Source: Arthrobacter humicola (GTDB lineage: Bacteria > Actinomycetota > Actinomycetes > Actinomycetales > Micrococcaceae). Taken from it: 64,000 nucleotides of DNA. This document shows positions 36,052-44,613 of the stretch, piece by piece. Where the stretch lies: contig NZ_JAFKON010000008.1 in NCBI RefSeq assembly GCF_022803015.1, positions 204,880 to 268,879 of the forward strand, given 5' to 3'. The notes below the pieces were generated by a model. That model was not told the DNA's origin. It searched no databases and saw only the letters and a program-made list of their open reading frames with translations. Position numbers and translations under genes: made by a program. How positions within the stretch are numbered: the stretch's first letter is position 1; each line of letters starts with the position of its first letter.

Positions 36052-36651
36052 ATGGCTGCTGAACTTGAGGAATTGCTGGTGAAGGACGCCGCCGAGTGGC
36101 GCGCCTGGCTGGAGCAGCACCACGCGCAGAGTCCCGGCGTGTGGCTCGTGCTGCACAAAAAGGGCGGATCGGTGACGGAGCTGGACTACGAGGCCGCGCT
36201 GCAGGAGGCGCTGTGTTTCGGCTGGATCGACGGGCAGGGGCGGCGCCGGGACGAGGAAAGCTCATTCCAGCGGATGACCCGGCGGGGACCCAAGAGCGTG
36301 TGGTCGGCCCGGAACGTGGAGCGAATTGACCGCCTGGAGGCGGCGGGGCGGATGGCCCCCGCCGGGCAGGCGGCCGTCGCCGCCGCCAAGGCGGACGGGC
36401 GCTGGGAGGCCGCCTATTCGGGCGCGGCGACGGCGGAGGTCCCGGATGACCTCGCCGCCGCCATCGCGGCGGACCCGCGGGCGCAGGCGATGTTCGAGGT
36501 CCTGACGTCCGTGAACCGGTATGCGCTGATCTACCGCACCAACTCGGTCAAGCAGGCCTCCACCCGGGAGAGGAAGATCGCCGGGTTCGTGGAGATGCTG
36601 GCCAGATTCGACACGCCGTACCCGCAGACCAGGCGGCCCCCGGAACCGTAG
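36052..36651 (+). CDS. YdeI/OmdA-like protein
   Basis: 199 aa. LQEALCFGWIDGQGRRRDEE and FVEMLARFDTPYPQ at the end are hallmarks of the YdeI/OmpD-associated family, as is TPRRGPKSVWS-like TRRGPKSVWSARNVERI. The role is unknown; E. coli YdeI is linked with antimicrobial-peptide tolerance. It is divergent from the VOC gene. Confidence 0.85.
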   Translation: MAAELEELLVKDAAEWRAWLEQHHAQSPGVWLVLHKKGGSVTELDYEAALQEALCFGWIDGQGRRRDEESSFQRMTRRGPKSVWSARNVERIDRLEAAGRMAPAGQAAVAAAKADGRWEAAYSGAATAEVPDDLAAAIAADPRAQAMFEVLTSVNRYALIYRTNSVKQASTRERKIAGFVEMLARFDTPYPQTRRPPEP

Positions 36652-36730
36652 CGCTCGCCCGCCGCGCATCCCAGAGAATTCCCAGCGGCCTTGCTGGCTG
36701 CAGGGAGTTGCCTCTGGCAGGATTGGGCGA

Positions 36731-37513
36731 ATGCTCCTTGCCCAGCGTGCCCCGCGACCCCCTGCCCGCCTGCCGCTGCCGTCCCAACAACGGCTCTTCT
36801 TCGTGGCAGCGGGCCTGTTAATTGCGGGTGAGACGATCTTCTGGACCGTGCTCGCCGCCGTGCAGTCGAACAGCGGCGTGGCTGACCTGGACGGGCCCGT
36901 ACACGACGGAATAGTGGCGTCCCGGACCCCCTTGGCCACCGCCATCCTGGCGGCCGTGACCACGGTGACGTCGCCGCTGTGGATGACGGTGATCGGCTGC
37001 GCCGTGGCACTGGCCTGGGCGGTCTTCAAGCGTGAAGTCTGGCGTCCAGCCCTGCTGGTCGGCGCTATGGCGGCCACCTTCGCGGTGTCCACGCTGGTGA
37101 AGCACGACGTCGGCCGGAGCCGGCCCGCCGCCAGCGGGTTCATGCTGGGACCGGACGACGCCCTGTCCTTTCCCTCCGGCCATACCTTCGGGGCCGGCGT
37201 CTTCCTGTGCGTCCTCAGTTACCTGCTGCTGGCGGCCCGCGGCACGCGGACGGGCAAACGGACGACGTCGGTGCTCGGCTTCGCGGCAGCGGCTGCCGGG
37301 ACACTGGTGGTTGCCTTCAGCCGCCTGTACCTGGGGTATCACTGGCTGACGGACGTGCTCGCCTCCATGGGCCTGGCGCTCGCCGTTACCGGGATCGTTA
37401 TCCTGGCCGACGGGCTGCGCGCCGCCGCGGCCCCTTCCGGGCAACACCCAGTGGACGCGGGACCGTCAGAGTCCGACGCCCATCGCCTGGGCGATCACCA
37501 CCGCCGAGGCTGA
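36731..37513 (+). CDS. PAP2-family membrane phosphatase
   Basis: 260 aa with six membrane helices and all three PAP2 motifs: KHDVGRSRP, FPSGHTFG and SRLYLGYHWLTDV. It probably dephosphorylates undecaprenyl diphosphate or a lipid phosphate on the outer side. Its last 48 bases overlap the 3' end of the gene on the opposite strand (37466-37513), a tail-to-tail overlap. The C-terminal ~25 residues beyond the final helix (DAGPSESDAHRLGDHHRRG) are charged and likely disordered. Confidence 0.9.
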   Translation: MLLAQRAPRPPARLPLPSQQRLFFVAAGLLIAGETIFWTVLAAVQSNSGVADLDGPVHDGIVASRTPLATAILAAVTTVTSPLWMTVIGCAVALAWAVFKREVWRPALLVGAMAATFAVSTLVKHDVGRSRPAASGFMLGPDDALSFPSGHTFGAGVFLCVLSYLLLAARGTRTGKRTTSVLGFAAAAAGTLVVAFSRLYLGYHWLTDVLASMGLALAVTGIVILADGLRAAAAPSGQHPVDAGPSESDAHRLGDHHRRG

Positions 37514-39394
37514 GGACCACGCCTGCGGGTGGCACGACGCCGGATACGGTACCGCGACGCTAGAGTCCTCGGCCCGCACCCCGGCGAACACCTCCGGCAA
37601 CCGGTGCCCGAAGGAGGCCGCCGCCGCGATCAGGCCGTCGGCGAGGGTGCGTGCCTCTGCGACGAAACCGTCGGCCAGGAGGCCGCGGATCGCGATGGCG
37701 GTGTCGTGGCTCCAGACCGAGCCGCAGTGGTAGCTGAAGGGCCAAAACCCTGCGGCCCGCCGCGAAATCGTGTGCACGCCGTAGCCGGAGAACAGCTCGG
37801 GGCTCACCAGCCGGTCCGCGACGATCCGGGCTTCGGCCGCGTCCAGGATGCCCGTGCCCAGCAGATGTCCCATGTTTGAGCCCGGGATGTCCAGGGGGAC
37901 CCCGTGCCCGTCCAGCGCCATGGCCGGGAACGGCCCGCCGTCGTCCTCAACCCAGAAGCGCTCCCGGAACCTGAGCCGGAGGGCCGCGGCGAAGTCGCGC
38001 AGCGCCTGAGCGCCCGGTTCCCCGAACGCGTCGAACAGTTCCGCCGTCTCCATGGCTCCCTGGTACGCGTAGCCCTGCACCTCTGACAGGGCGATAGGAC
38101 CCTCGGCCTGCCGGCCGTCGCGGAACTGCATGGCGTCCCGGGAATCCTTCCAGCCCTGGTTGCTTAGGCCGTGGCCCGTGGAGTCACGGTAGCTGAGGAA
38201 CCCGCCGTTGCCGGCTGCGCCGTCCGCTCCGGTGGAGCCGGCGGCGAGCAGCCACTCCGCGGCGCGAGCCGCGTTCGGCAGCAGCGACAGCACGGCGTCC
38301 TCGTCCCGGCCGGTGCGCCAGAGTTCACCGAGCAGGCAAAGCCATAACGGGGTGGAATCCACCGCCCCGAAGTACACCGGCGGCAGGCGCAGGTTCTGGC
38401 TCTCCAGCACCAGTTCCTTGGACCGCAGTTCGTGCAGGATCTTGCCGGGTTCCTCGGCGGCCGCCGCGTCCGTCCGGGTGCCCTGGAAAGCAGCCAGCGC
38501 GCGCAGAGTGCCCGCCGCCAGCCCGTTGTCCGTGCCGGTGTCCAGAGGCAACAACAGCCGCGCAGCCCACAGCGAATCCCGTCCGAACAGCGTGAAGTAC
38601 CAGGGCGCCCCGGCGGCGATGAACGGGGCGTCCGGCAGCTGGCGGGTGGCCAGGCGGAGCCCGGCCACGTCATCGAGGGAGTTATCCAGGAGCAGGCCCA
38701 GGGCCCCGGCCGGACCGGTCCGCGGCGGCCGGGCCGCGGGCGGGCGGGCAGCCACCACGGCGTCATCATGGTCGGTGAGGACGGCCTGCCATTCGGCCTC
38801 GAACGGCCGGCCCCGGCCCAGGGCTCCGCGCCAAGCGAGGTGGCCTTCCGGGGTGACGGCGCCGGGGGCCGCGACCGCCAGGGTCTTGCCACCCTCCTGC
38901 CAGCGCAGCGTGGACTCATCGGCAGAGACCGGCGCGGACGGGTCACGGAAGCGGCTGAGGCGGATCTGGGCCATGTCGGTGAAGTCGGCAGCGAGGGCTA
39001 CGTCGATTTCGACGTCGAGGGAATCCAGCGAGGTGCGCAGCTGCAGGGTGTGCCGCACCACGCCCGGCGTCACCGTCCAGGTCTGGAGGAGCTCGACGGC
39101 GGGATCCTCCGTGGGTCCCGGGATGCCCCGGACCAGGCCCCGGACGCGCAGGACGCCGCCGGGCTCCGTCTCGACGGTGGCCGGTTCGGGTTCCAGGCCG
39201 TTGACGCGCACCAGCGCCCGGCAGAGCATCCGGGTATCGCCGTGGAGCAGCCCGGTGAACCCGGCCGGATCAGCGGAGTCACCGGCTCCGGGCGCTTTGA
39301 CCTCACCGGCCAGGCGGCCGTCAGGGTCGAGCCACAGCTGGGTGGGGGCGGCAACGGAGCAGTGTTGGCGGTGCAGGCCTGGCTGAACAGTCAT
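37466..39394 (-). CDS. Amylo-alpha-1,6-glucosidase (glycogen-debranching-type, GH63-like barrel)
   Basis: 642 aa. The N-terminal beta-rich domain (residues ~15-240) precedes an (alpha/alpha)6 barrel. APWYFTLFGRDSLWAARLLLP, ESQNLRLPPVYFGAVDSTPLW and SYHCGSVWSHDTAIAIRGL are family segments. The acids of GRDSL and of VWSHD are candidates for catalysis. It likely trims alpha-1,6 branches of glycogen or acts on a related oligosaccharide. It is the sole gene between two other clusters. Start ATG at 39394. Confidence 0.9.
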   Translation of the reverse strand: MTVQPGLHRQHCSVAAPTQLWLDPDGRLAGEVKAPGAGDSADPAGFTGLLHGDTRMLCRALVRVNGLEPEPATVETEPGGVLRVRGLVRGIPGPTEDPAVELLQTWTVTPGVVRHTLQLRTSLDSLDVEIDVALAADFTDMAQIRLSRFRDPSAPVSADESTLRWQEGGKTLAVAAPGAVTPEGHLAWRGALGRGRPFEAEWQAVLTDHDDAVVAARPPAARPPRTGPAGALGLLLDNSLDDVAGLRLATRQLPDAPFIAAGAPWYFTLFGRDSLWAARLLLPLDTGTDNGLAAGTLRALAAFQGTRTDAAAAEEPGKILHELRSKELVLESQNLRLPPVYFGAVDSTPLWLCLLGELWRTGRDEDAVLSLLPNAARAAEWLLAAGSTGADGAAGNGGFLSYRDSTGHGLSNQGWKDSRDAMQFRDGRQAEGPIALSEVQGYAYQGAMETAELFDAFGEPGAQALRDFAAALRLRFRERFWVEDDGGPFPAMALDGHGVPLDIPGSNMGHLLGTGILDAAEARIVADRLVSPELFSGYGVHTISRRAAGFWPFSYHCGSVWSHDTAIAIRGLLADGFVAEARTLADGLIAAAASFGHRLPEVFAGVRAEDSSVAVPYPASCHPQAWSSASAVVIAQAMGVGL

Positions 39395-39558
39395 CCGCCT
39401 ACCCTATGCCGGGCACTGGGCGGTCTCAATGCGCCACAGCCCGCCGCCGACCGCCTAACATGTCATGGCGTCGGCCGCCGGCCGCCGGAAGGTCCGCCGG
39501 CTGATATCGATCCGCTCTCCGAAGGATGCCTGCCGGGTGCCGGGTCCGGTTGACGGGG

Positions 39559-40638
39559 TCATGGTGCGGTCAGGGCTGATGCCACCGCTGTGCCCAGTTC
39601 TTCTGTGGTGGCGTTGCCGCCCATGTCGGGTGTGAGGGCTTGTTGCCCGCGGGCGAGCACGGTTTCCATAGCGGTGGTGATGGCGGCCGCAGCTTCGGGT
39701 TCTCCCAGGTGTTCGAGCATCATGGCGGCGCACCAGATTTGCCCGATGGGGTTGGCGATGCCCTTGCCGGCGATATCCGGGGCGGAGCCGTGGACGGGCT
39801 CGAAGAGGCTGGGGAACTTGCGTTCGGGATTGATGTTGCCGCTGGGGGCGATGCCGATGGTTCCGGTGCAGGCCGGTCCGAGGTCGGAGAGGATATCGCC
39901 GAAGAGGTTGCTGGCGACGACGACGTCGAACCAGTCGGGGTGCATGACAAAGTTAGCGGCCAGGATGTCGATGTGGTACTTGTCCACCTTGATCCCTGGG
40001 TACGCGGCGGACATGGCCTGCACCCGTTCGTCCCAGTAGGGCATGGTGATGGAGATGCCGTTGCTCTTCGTGGCGGAAGTGAGGTGCTTTTTGGGCCGGC
40101 TCTGGGACAGATCGAAGGCGTACTTCAGGATCCGGTCCACGCCGGTGCGGGTCATGACGGTTTCCTGGACCACCGTTTCGCGGTCGGTGCCTTCGAAGAT
40201 CTTCCCGCCGATGCTGGAGTATTCGCCTTCGGTATTTTCGCGCACGACGTAGAAGTCGACATCGCCCGGAACCCTCCCGACCAAAGGGCTGGGCACGCCG
40301 GGCAGAAGCTTGACCGGGCGCAGGCTGACGTACTGGTCGAAGTGGCGGCGGAACTGCAGGAGGCTGCCCCACAGTGAAACGTGGTCGGGGACGACGTCAG
40401 GCCACCCGACAGCGCCGAAGAAGATGGAATCGAACTGGTTCAGTTCCTCGAACCATCCGTCGGGCAGCATTTTCCCGTGCCGGGTGTAGTAGTCAGCCGA
40501 GGCGTAGTCGAATTGTTCATAGGTGAGGTTCAGGTCGAACGCTGAGCCGGCGGCGTCCAAGACGCGCAGTCCTTCGGGCACGACTTCGGTGCCGATTCCG
40601 TCGCCTGGAATGACTGCGATGCGGTGGTGTTTCGACAT
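39559..40638 (-). CDS. ttuC: Tartrate dehydrogenase/decarboxylase (isopropylmalate dehydrogenase-like)
   Basis: 359 aa beta-decarboxylating dehydrogenase. IAVIPGDGIGTEVVPEGLRVL is the N-terminal nucleotide-binding start. YVVRENTEGEYSSIGG binds the substrate, and the metal-binding Asp residues lie in ASNLFGDILSDLG. Length and the motif ENTEGEYSSIGG favour TtuC-type enzymes that act on tartrate or D-malate. It uses NAD and a divalent metal. The ATG at 40638 follows AAGGATCC. It is the last gene of the tartrate cluster, 35 bases behind the hydroxyacid dehydrogenase. Confidence 0.88.
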   Translation of the reverse strand: MSKHHRIAVIPGDGIGTEVVPEGLRVLDAAGSAFDLNLTYEQFDYASADYYTRHGKMLPDGWFEELNQFDSIFFGAVGWPDVVPDHVSLWGSLLQFRRHFDQYVSLRPVKLLPGVPSPLVGRVPGDVDFYVVRENTEGEYSSIGGKIFEGTDRETVVQETVMTRTGVDRILKYAFDLSQSRPKKHLTSATKSNGISITMPYWDERVQAMSAAYPGIKVDKYHIDILAANFVMHPDWFDVVVASNLFGDILSDLGPACTGTIGIAPSGNINPERKFPSLFEPVHGSAPDIAGKGIANPIGQIWCAAMMLEHLGEPEAAAAITTAMETVLARGQQALTPDMGGNATTEELGTAVASALTAP

Positions 40639-40673
40639 CAGGATCCTTCTTTGTCGTTGTTAGGTATTCGGGG

Positions 40674-41621
40674 TTAGCGGTCCACCGGGTGTGCCGGTTC
40701 GCGGTTTTCGAGGACGTCAATGACGGCGTGCGCGGCTGCCAGCCCGGCCCGTGTCCGTGCCTCGATCGTTTGTCCGGCGAGGTGGGAGGTGATGAGCACG
40801 TTGTTCAGGCCCCGAAGGGGGCTGTCGCCGTTCAGGGGTTCGCTCTCGAGCACGTCCAGCGCGGCACCGGCGATGGTGCCGTCGTAAAGTGCCTTGGCCA
40901 GGGCCTCTTCATCCACGAGTGAGCCGCGGGCCGTGTTGATGAGGACGGCGGTGGGTTTCATCGCCTGCAACCGGGGCGCGTCGATGAGTTTGCCTGTGCT
41001 CTGGCCTCCGCGGGTGTGCAGGGAGAGGTAGTCGGCGTCGCGGATGACGGCGTCGAGATCGGTGAACTGGACCGCGGTGTTATCGCGGTCGGGGTGGGCG
41101 GTGCTGACCAGGACGGTCATGCCGAGGGCGACAGCAAGGTTCGCGGTCGCGCGACCGCCGGGGCCGTAGCCGATGATGCCCAGGGTGGAACCGTGCAGTT
41201 CGTGGCCGGCTTCCCGTGGCCAGTGGCCTTGACGTACGGCGGCGGTGACCTCCACGAGGCGGCGTGCGGCCATGATGATCAGCCCGATGGTCAGTTCGGC
41301 GACCGAGTGGTGGTTTGTTCCGGGGGCGTTGCAGACCCTGATCCCTCGCGCCGCGGCGGCTTCGACGTCGATTGAGTCATACCCCACGCCGCTGCGCGCG
41401 ATGACTTGCAGAGCGCCAGCGCCGGTGAGCATGTCGGCCGTGACCGTTTCGCTGGCGAGGATCGCGCCGGACATGCCATCGAACAACGAGCAGCGTTCCT
41501 CAAGGGTCCGCGGCCCCCGGGCTGGCGAGTAGACCGGTTCCAGACCGCGTTCCCGGAGGAGCTGGTCAACGGTGTCTCCGGGGTGGAGGTAGTCGGTGGT
41601 GATCAGGATGCGTGGAGCCAT
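40674..41621 (-). CDS. D-2-hydroxyacid dehydrogenase (SerA/hydroxypyruvate reductase family)
   Basis: 315 aa. Nucleotide fold GIIGYGPGGRATANLAVALG. The catalytic Arg is in INTARGS, the Glu in LDVLESEP and the His in ITSHLAGQT. It interconverts 2-oxo and D-2-hydroxy acids such as hydroxypyruvate and D-glycerate. In the tartrate cluster it could reduce a decarboxylation product such as hydroxypyruvate or tartronate semialdehyde. ATG at 41621, with AGAGGACCC upstream. Upstream in-frame starts lie on a hairpin and are less likely. Confidence 0.88.
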   Translation of the reverse strand: MAPRILITTDYLHPGDTVDQLLRERGLEPVYSPARGPRTLEERCSLFDGMSGAILASETVTADMLTGAGALQVIARSGVGYDSIDVEAAAARGIRVCNAPGTNHHSVAELTIGLIIMAARRLVEVTAAVRQGHWPREAGHELHGSTLGIIGYGPGGRATANLAVALGMTVLVSTAHPDRDNTAVQFTDLDAVIRDADYLSLHTRGGQSTGKLIDAPRLQAMKPTAVLINTARGSLVDEEALAKALYDGTIAGAALDVLESEPLNGDSPLRGLNNVLITSHLAGQTIEARTRAGLAAAHAVIDVLENREPAHPVDR

Positions 41622-41694
41622 GGTGCCGGTGGGTCCTCTCTTTGCTCGATCGGATGCGCGGCCGTCGGTGGCGGTGGCTTCCGGTCTACGCGGG

Positions 41695-41727
41695 CCAGGG
41701 CCGCCGCGGCTTGTGCGGCGGCCCTGG
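41695..41727 (-). terminator. 13-bp intercistronic hairpin after dctA
   Basis: CCAGGGCCGCCGC (41695-41707) and its exact complement (41715-41727) enclose a seven-base loop. In the operon transcript the stem begins about 13 bases behind the dctA stop and precedes the hydroxyacid dehydrogenase. No U-tract follows, so it may regulate mRNA stability or attenuate transcription between the genes. Confidence 0.55.
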
Positions 41728-41739
41728 GGATCTTTGGTG

Positions 41740-43116
41740 TTAGTGGACCTCGATCTTTTCTGCTTCCACTTCGGTCGGTGTGTTTGACTCGATCTCGTTC
41801 TTTTTCTGGCCTGAGGCGTGCAGGGCTTTGCGGGCTTGTTCCGGGTCGAAGTCCTTTTCCCATTTGCCGACGACCACTGCTGCCATCGCGTTGCCGAGGA
41901 CATTGATGAAGACGCGCCCTTCGTTCAGGAGCCGGTCGATGCCGACGATGAGTGCGAGGGCGGCCAGCGGGATGCCGCCCACGGAGCTCAAGGTGCTGGC
42001 CAGGACGATGAATGCGCCGCCGGCGATGCCCGCAGTGCCTTTGCTGGTGAGCATCATGACGCCGACCATGACGAGCTGCTGTTCCCAGGACAGGTCCATG
42101 CCGACAGCCTGGGCCAGGAACACGGAGGCCATGGTCAGGTAGACGGCGGATCCGTCGAGGTTGAAGGAGAACCCGGACGGGATCACGATGCCCACAGTCG
42201 ACTTGCCGACGCCCATATTTTCGAGCTTCTTGATCAGCTGCGGGAGGACTGCTTCGCTGGAGCAGGTGCTCAGGGCGATCAGCAGTTCGGCCTTGAGGTA
42301 GCGCATCACCGTGAAGATGTTCAGTCCGCAGGCACGGGCGATAGCGCCCAGGACCACGACGACGTACACGATGCAGGTTCCGGTGAACAGCAGGACGAGG
42401 TAGCCCAGCTGCTGGAGGCTGGCTGTGCCGTAGTTGGCCACGACGGCCGCGAGTGCGCCGAACGTGCCGATGGGGGCAAGGCGCATGACCCAGCTGACGA
42501 TTTTGAAGATAACAACGGACAGGGCCTGGATGCCCTTGGTGAGGAACGCGCCGGATTCTCCGGAGACGTTCAGGGCGGCACCGAACACGATGGAGACCAT
42601 CAGCGCGGCGATGATGGTGTGGCCGGTCAGGGCCCCGAACAGTGATTCCGGGATGATGTTGCTGACGAATTCGAGACCATCGAAGCCTTTGTTGGCGGCC
42701 GCCGGCACTTTGCTTGCGTCCAGTTTGGACGGATCGATGTTCATGCCCGTGCCGGGGTGGAAGACGTTGGCGACCATCAGGCCGATCAGCATCGACACTA
42801 GTGACAGGGCGATGAAGTAGCCCAGGGCCTTGACGCCGATGCGGCCGGCTTTGCGCAGGCTGTCCATCGAGGCGATGCCCAAGGACACCACGCAGAACAC
42901 CACAGGTATGACGATCATCTTCACCAAGGCGATGAACCAGTCACTGAGCGGGGTGAGCTGTTTGCCGACGGACGGCAGGAGCAGGCCGACGGCGATGCCC
43001 AGGACGGCGCCCAGGACGACTTGGAACCAGAGCTCGCGCAGCAGCCGGCCGAACCGGGATCGCTGCTTGGGCGGTTGGGCTGAGTGTTGCGGGTTCTGCA
43101 TGGTGTGGGACGACAT
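41740..43116 (-). CDS. dctA: C4-dicarboxylate:cation symporter (DAACS family)
   Basis: 458 aa. It has eight membrane helices plus re-entrant loops. ALSTCSSEAVLPQLI (serine-rich loop), GFSFNLDGSAVYLT and MMLTSKGTAGIAGGAFIVL are DctA signatures. It takes up dicarboxylates, here most likely tartrate, given its place between the dehydratase and dehydrogenase genes. ATG at 43116 has a strong AAGGAG. The charged C-terminal ~35 residues are not part of the carrier core. Confidence 0.93.
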   Translation of the reverse strand: MSSHTMQNPQHSAQPPKQRSRFGRLLRELWFQVVLGAVLGIAVGLLLPSVGKQLTPLSDWFIALVKMIVIPVVFCVVSLGIASMDSLRKAGRIGVKALGYFIALSLVSMLIGLMVANVFHPGTGMNIDPSKLDASKVPAAANKGFDGLEFVSNIIPESLFGALTGHTIIAALMVSIVFGAALNVSGESGAFLTKGIQALSVVIFKIVSWVMRLAPIGTFGALAAVVANYGTASLQQLGYLVLLFTGTCIVYVVVVLGAIARACGLNIFTVMRYLKAELLIALSTCSSEAVLPQLIKKLENMGVGKSTVGIVIPSGFSFNLDGSAVYLTMASVFLAQAVGMDLSWEQQLVMVGVMMLTSKGTAGIAGGAFIVLASTLSSVGGIPLAALALIVGIDRLLNEGRVFINVLGNAMAAVVVGKWEKDFDPEQARKALHASGQKKNEIESNTPTEVEAEKIEVH

Positions 43117-43162
43117 CGTGGGTGCTCCTTTGCACGTCAGACTGAGAAAATTGGGGAGGTGC

Positions 43163-43191
43163 GGTCCCGGGCAGTGGTGCTGCCCGGGACC
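43163..43191 (-). terminator. 12-bp intercistronic hairpin after the dehydratase gene
   Basis: GGTCCCGGGCAG (43163-43174) and its exact complement (43180-43191) have a five-base loop. It starts about 18 bases behind the dehydratase stop and ends about 45 bases before the dctA start. A T-run (AATTTTCTC in the transcript sense) follows at a distance of about 13 bases. It could partly terminate or protect the first cistron. Confidence 0.55.
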
Positions 43192-43209
43192 GGGGCACTG
43201 CCGGATGGT

Positions 43210-44376
43210 TTAGTTGTGCAGTGCGCTCAGGACCTTGTAGAACTCAGCCTTGCCTTCGAGCCCGATGCCCGGCAGATCGCCCGGGGCCACGCGGCTGTTG
43301 ACGATGACAGCATCGTCAGTGAAGCCGCCGGTGGGCTGGAACTCGCCCGGGTAGGATTCGTTGCCGCCGAGCTTGAGGGCTGCGGCAATATGCAGGGAGA
43401 ACTGGTGTCCGCCGTGAGGGATGCAGCGGCGTGAGGACCAGCCGTGCTGGGCGAGCATGTCCTGGATCCGGCGGTATTCGGTCAGGCCGTAGCTCAGGGC
43501 CGGGTCGACCTGGATGAAGTCGCGGTCCGGGCGCATGCCGCCGTAGCGGACCAGGTTCCGTGCGTCCTGGAGGGAGAACAGGTTCTCTCCGGTGGCGATC
43601 GGGTTCTTGTAGTGCTCAGAGAGGGTGGCGTTCAGGGCGTAGTCCAGCGGGTCGCCGACTTCCTCGTACCAGAACAGCCCGTACTGGTCGATGGCTTTGC
43701 CGTATTCCAGCGCGGTCTCGAGGTCGAACTTGCCGTTGACGTCCACCATGAGGCGGGAAGCGTCGCCGTCGAGGACCTCGATCACGGCTTCGATGCGGCG
43801 AAGGTCTTCGGCGAGGTCGGCGCCGCCGATCTTCATCTTGACCACGTTGTAGCCCTTGGCGAGGAAGCCGCGCATTTCGTTCTGCAGGTCCTCGAGGCTC
43901 TTGCCGGGTGCGTAGTAGCCGCCGGCTGCGTAGACGAAGACGTCCTTGTCCGGGTTTCCGTCGCCGTAGTGGTCTGAGATCCACCGGTAGAGCGGGACGC
44001 CAGCGATCTTCGCGGCAAGGTCGTGCAGGGCCATATCGGCGACGCCGACGGCGACTGAGCGTTCACCGTGTCCGCCGGGCTTTTCGTTGGACATCATCAG
44101 GTCCCACGCCTTTTCCGGCGAGAGCTGGCCGTCCTCATCGAGAAGGTCTTCGGACGGGGCATCCATGATGCGGGGAAGAATGCGGTCTTTCAGGATGCCT
44201 GTCGCGTTGTAGCGGCCGTTGGAGTTGAAGCCATAGCCAACCAGGGGCTTGCCGTCGACGAAGACATCGGAGACGAGGGCGATGATCGTGCAGTCCATCT
44301 TGGTGAAGTCAATGAAGGCGTTCCGGATCGAGGAACTGATGGGAATGGTGCCGACGTGGGCGGAAACGATTTTCAT
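43210..44376 (-). CDS. tarD: D(-)-tartrate dehydratase, enolase superfamily
   Basis: 388 aa, matching the 389-aa TarD family. It dehydrates tartrate to oxaloacetate. The catalytic Lys pair is in VVKMKIGG (residues 180 and 182). The Mg ligands lie in LMVDVNGKFD, FWYEEVGDP and IATGENLF, and the catalytic His in CIPHGGHQFSL. GGAGAG precedes the ATG at 44376. First gene of the tartrate operon behind three operator copies. Function as D-tartrate dehydratase is by family motif. Related sugar-acid dehydratases are alternatives. Confidence 0.88.
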   Translation of the reverse strand: MKIVSAHVGTIPISSSIRNAFIDFTKMDCTIIALVSDVFVDGKPLVGYGFNSNGRYNATGILKDRILPRIMDAPSEDLLDEDGQLSPEKAWDLMMSNEKPGGHGERSVAVGVADMALHDLAAKIAGVPLYRWISDHYGDGNPDKDVFVYAAGGYYAPGKSLEDLQNEMRGFLAKGYNVVKMKIGGADLAEDLRRIEAVIEVLDGDASRLMVDVNGKFDLETALEYGKAIDQYGLFWYEEVGDPLDYALNATLSEHYKNPIATGENLFSLQDARNLVRYGGMRPDRDFIQVDPALSYGLTEYRRIQDMLAQHGWSSRRCIPHGGHQFSLHIAAALKLGGNESYPGEFQPTGGFTDDAVIVNSRVAPGDLPGIGLEGKAEFYKVLSALHN

Positions 44377-44407
44377 CTTTGAATCTCTCCTGAGTGGGAA
44401 TCTTATT

Positions 44408-44417
44408 TCTTATAAGA
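44408..44417. promoter_or_regulatory. GntR operator candidate 1 (TCTTATAAGA)
   Basis: Perfect 10-bp palindrome TCTTATAAGA, about 30 bases before the dehydratase start. It is one of three identical copies between the divergent dehydratase and GntR genes, and the likely site of the adjacent GntR regulator. Confidence 0.8.
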
Positions 44418-44471
44418 CCTGCATCGAGACTGACCCCAAGCGATGAAGGACATTAGCCCCTCGAACGAATA

Positions 44472-44481
44472 TCTTATAAGA
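44472..44481. promoter_or_regulatory. GntR operator candidate 2 (TCTTATAAGA)
   Basis: Second exact copy, 64 bases from the first, in the centre of the divergent promoter region. With copies 1 and 3 at spacings of 64 and 67 bases (about six helical turns each), it could allow looping. Confidence 0.8.
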
Positions 44482-44538
44482 CCTTGGATCAAAGGCTAGC
44501 CCAGGGGTGACGGGGGGCACAAGCCTTCCCGTGGAATT

Positions 44539-44548
44539 TCTTATAAGA
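44539..44548. promoter_or_regulatory. GntR operator candidate 3 (TCTTATAAGA)
   Basis: Third exact copy, 66 bases before the GntR start at 44614. It would support autoregulation. It abuts an alternative ATG at 44548 that is less likely to be the start. Confidence 0.8.
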
Positions 44549-44613
44549 TGTTTCCAAGGAACTACACTGTGAGCAACGGGGGCCACACCTCGGTAAGAGA
44601 TTCGGAGCGGCAG

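Noticed and set aside
44548..44613. A longer GntR protein starting at ATG 44548
   Set aside because: The start would abut the third operator, lacks a ribosome site, and the extra residues do not belong to the GntR fold. ATG 44614 with GGAGCGG is better.
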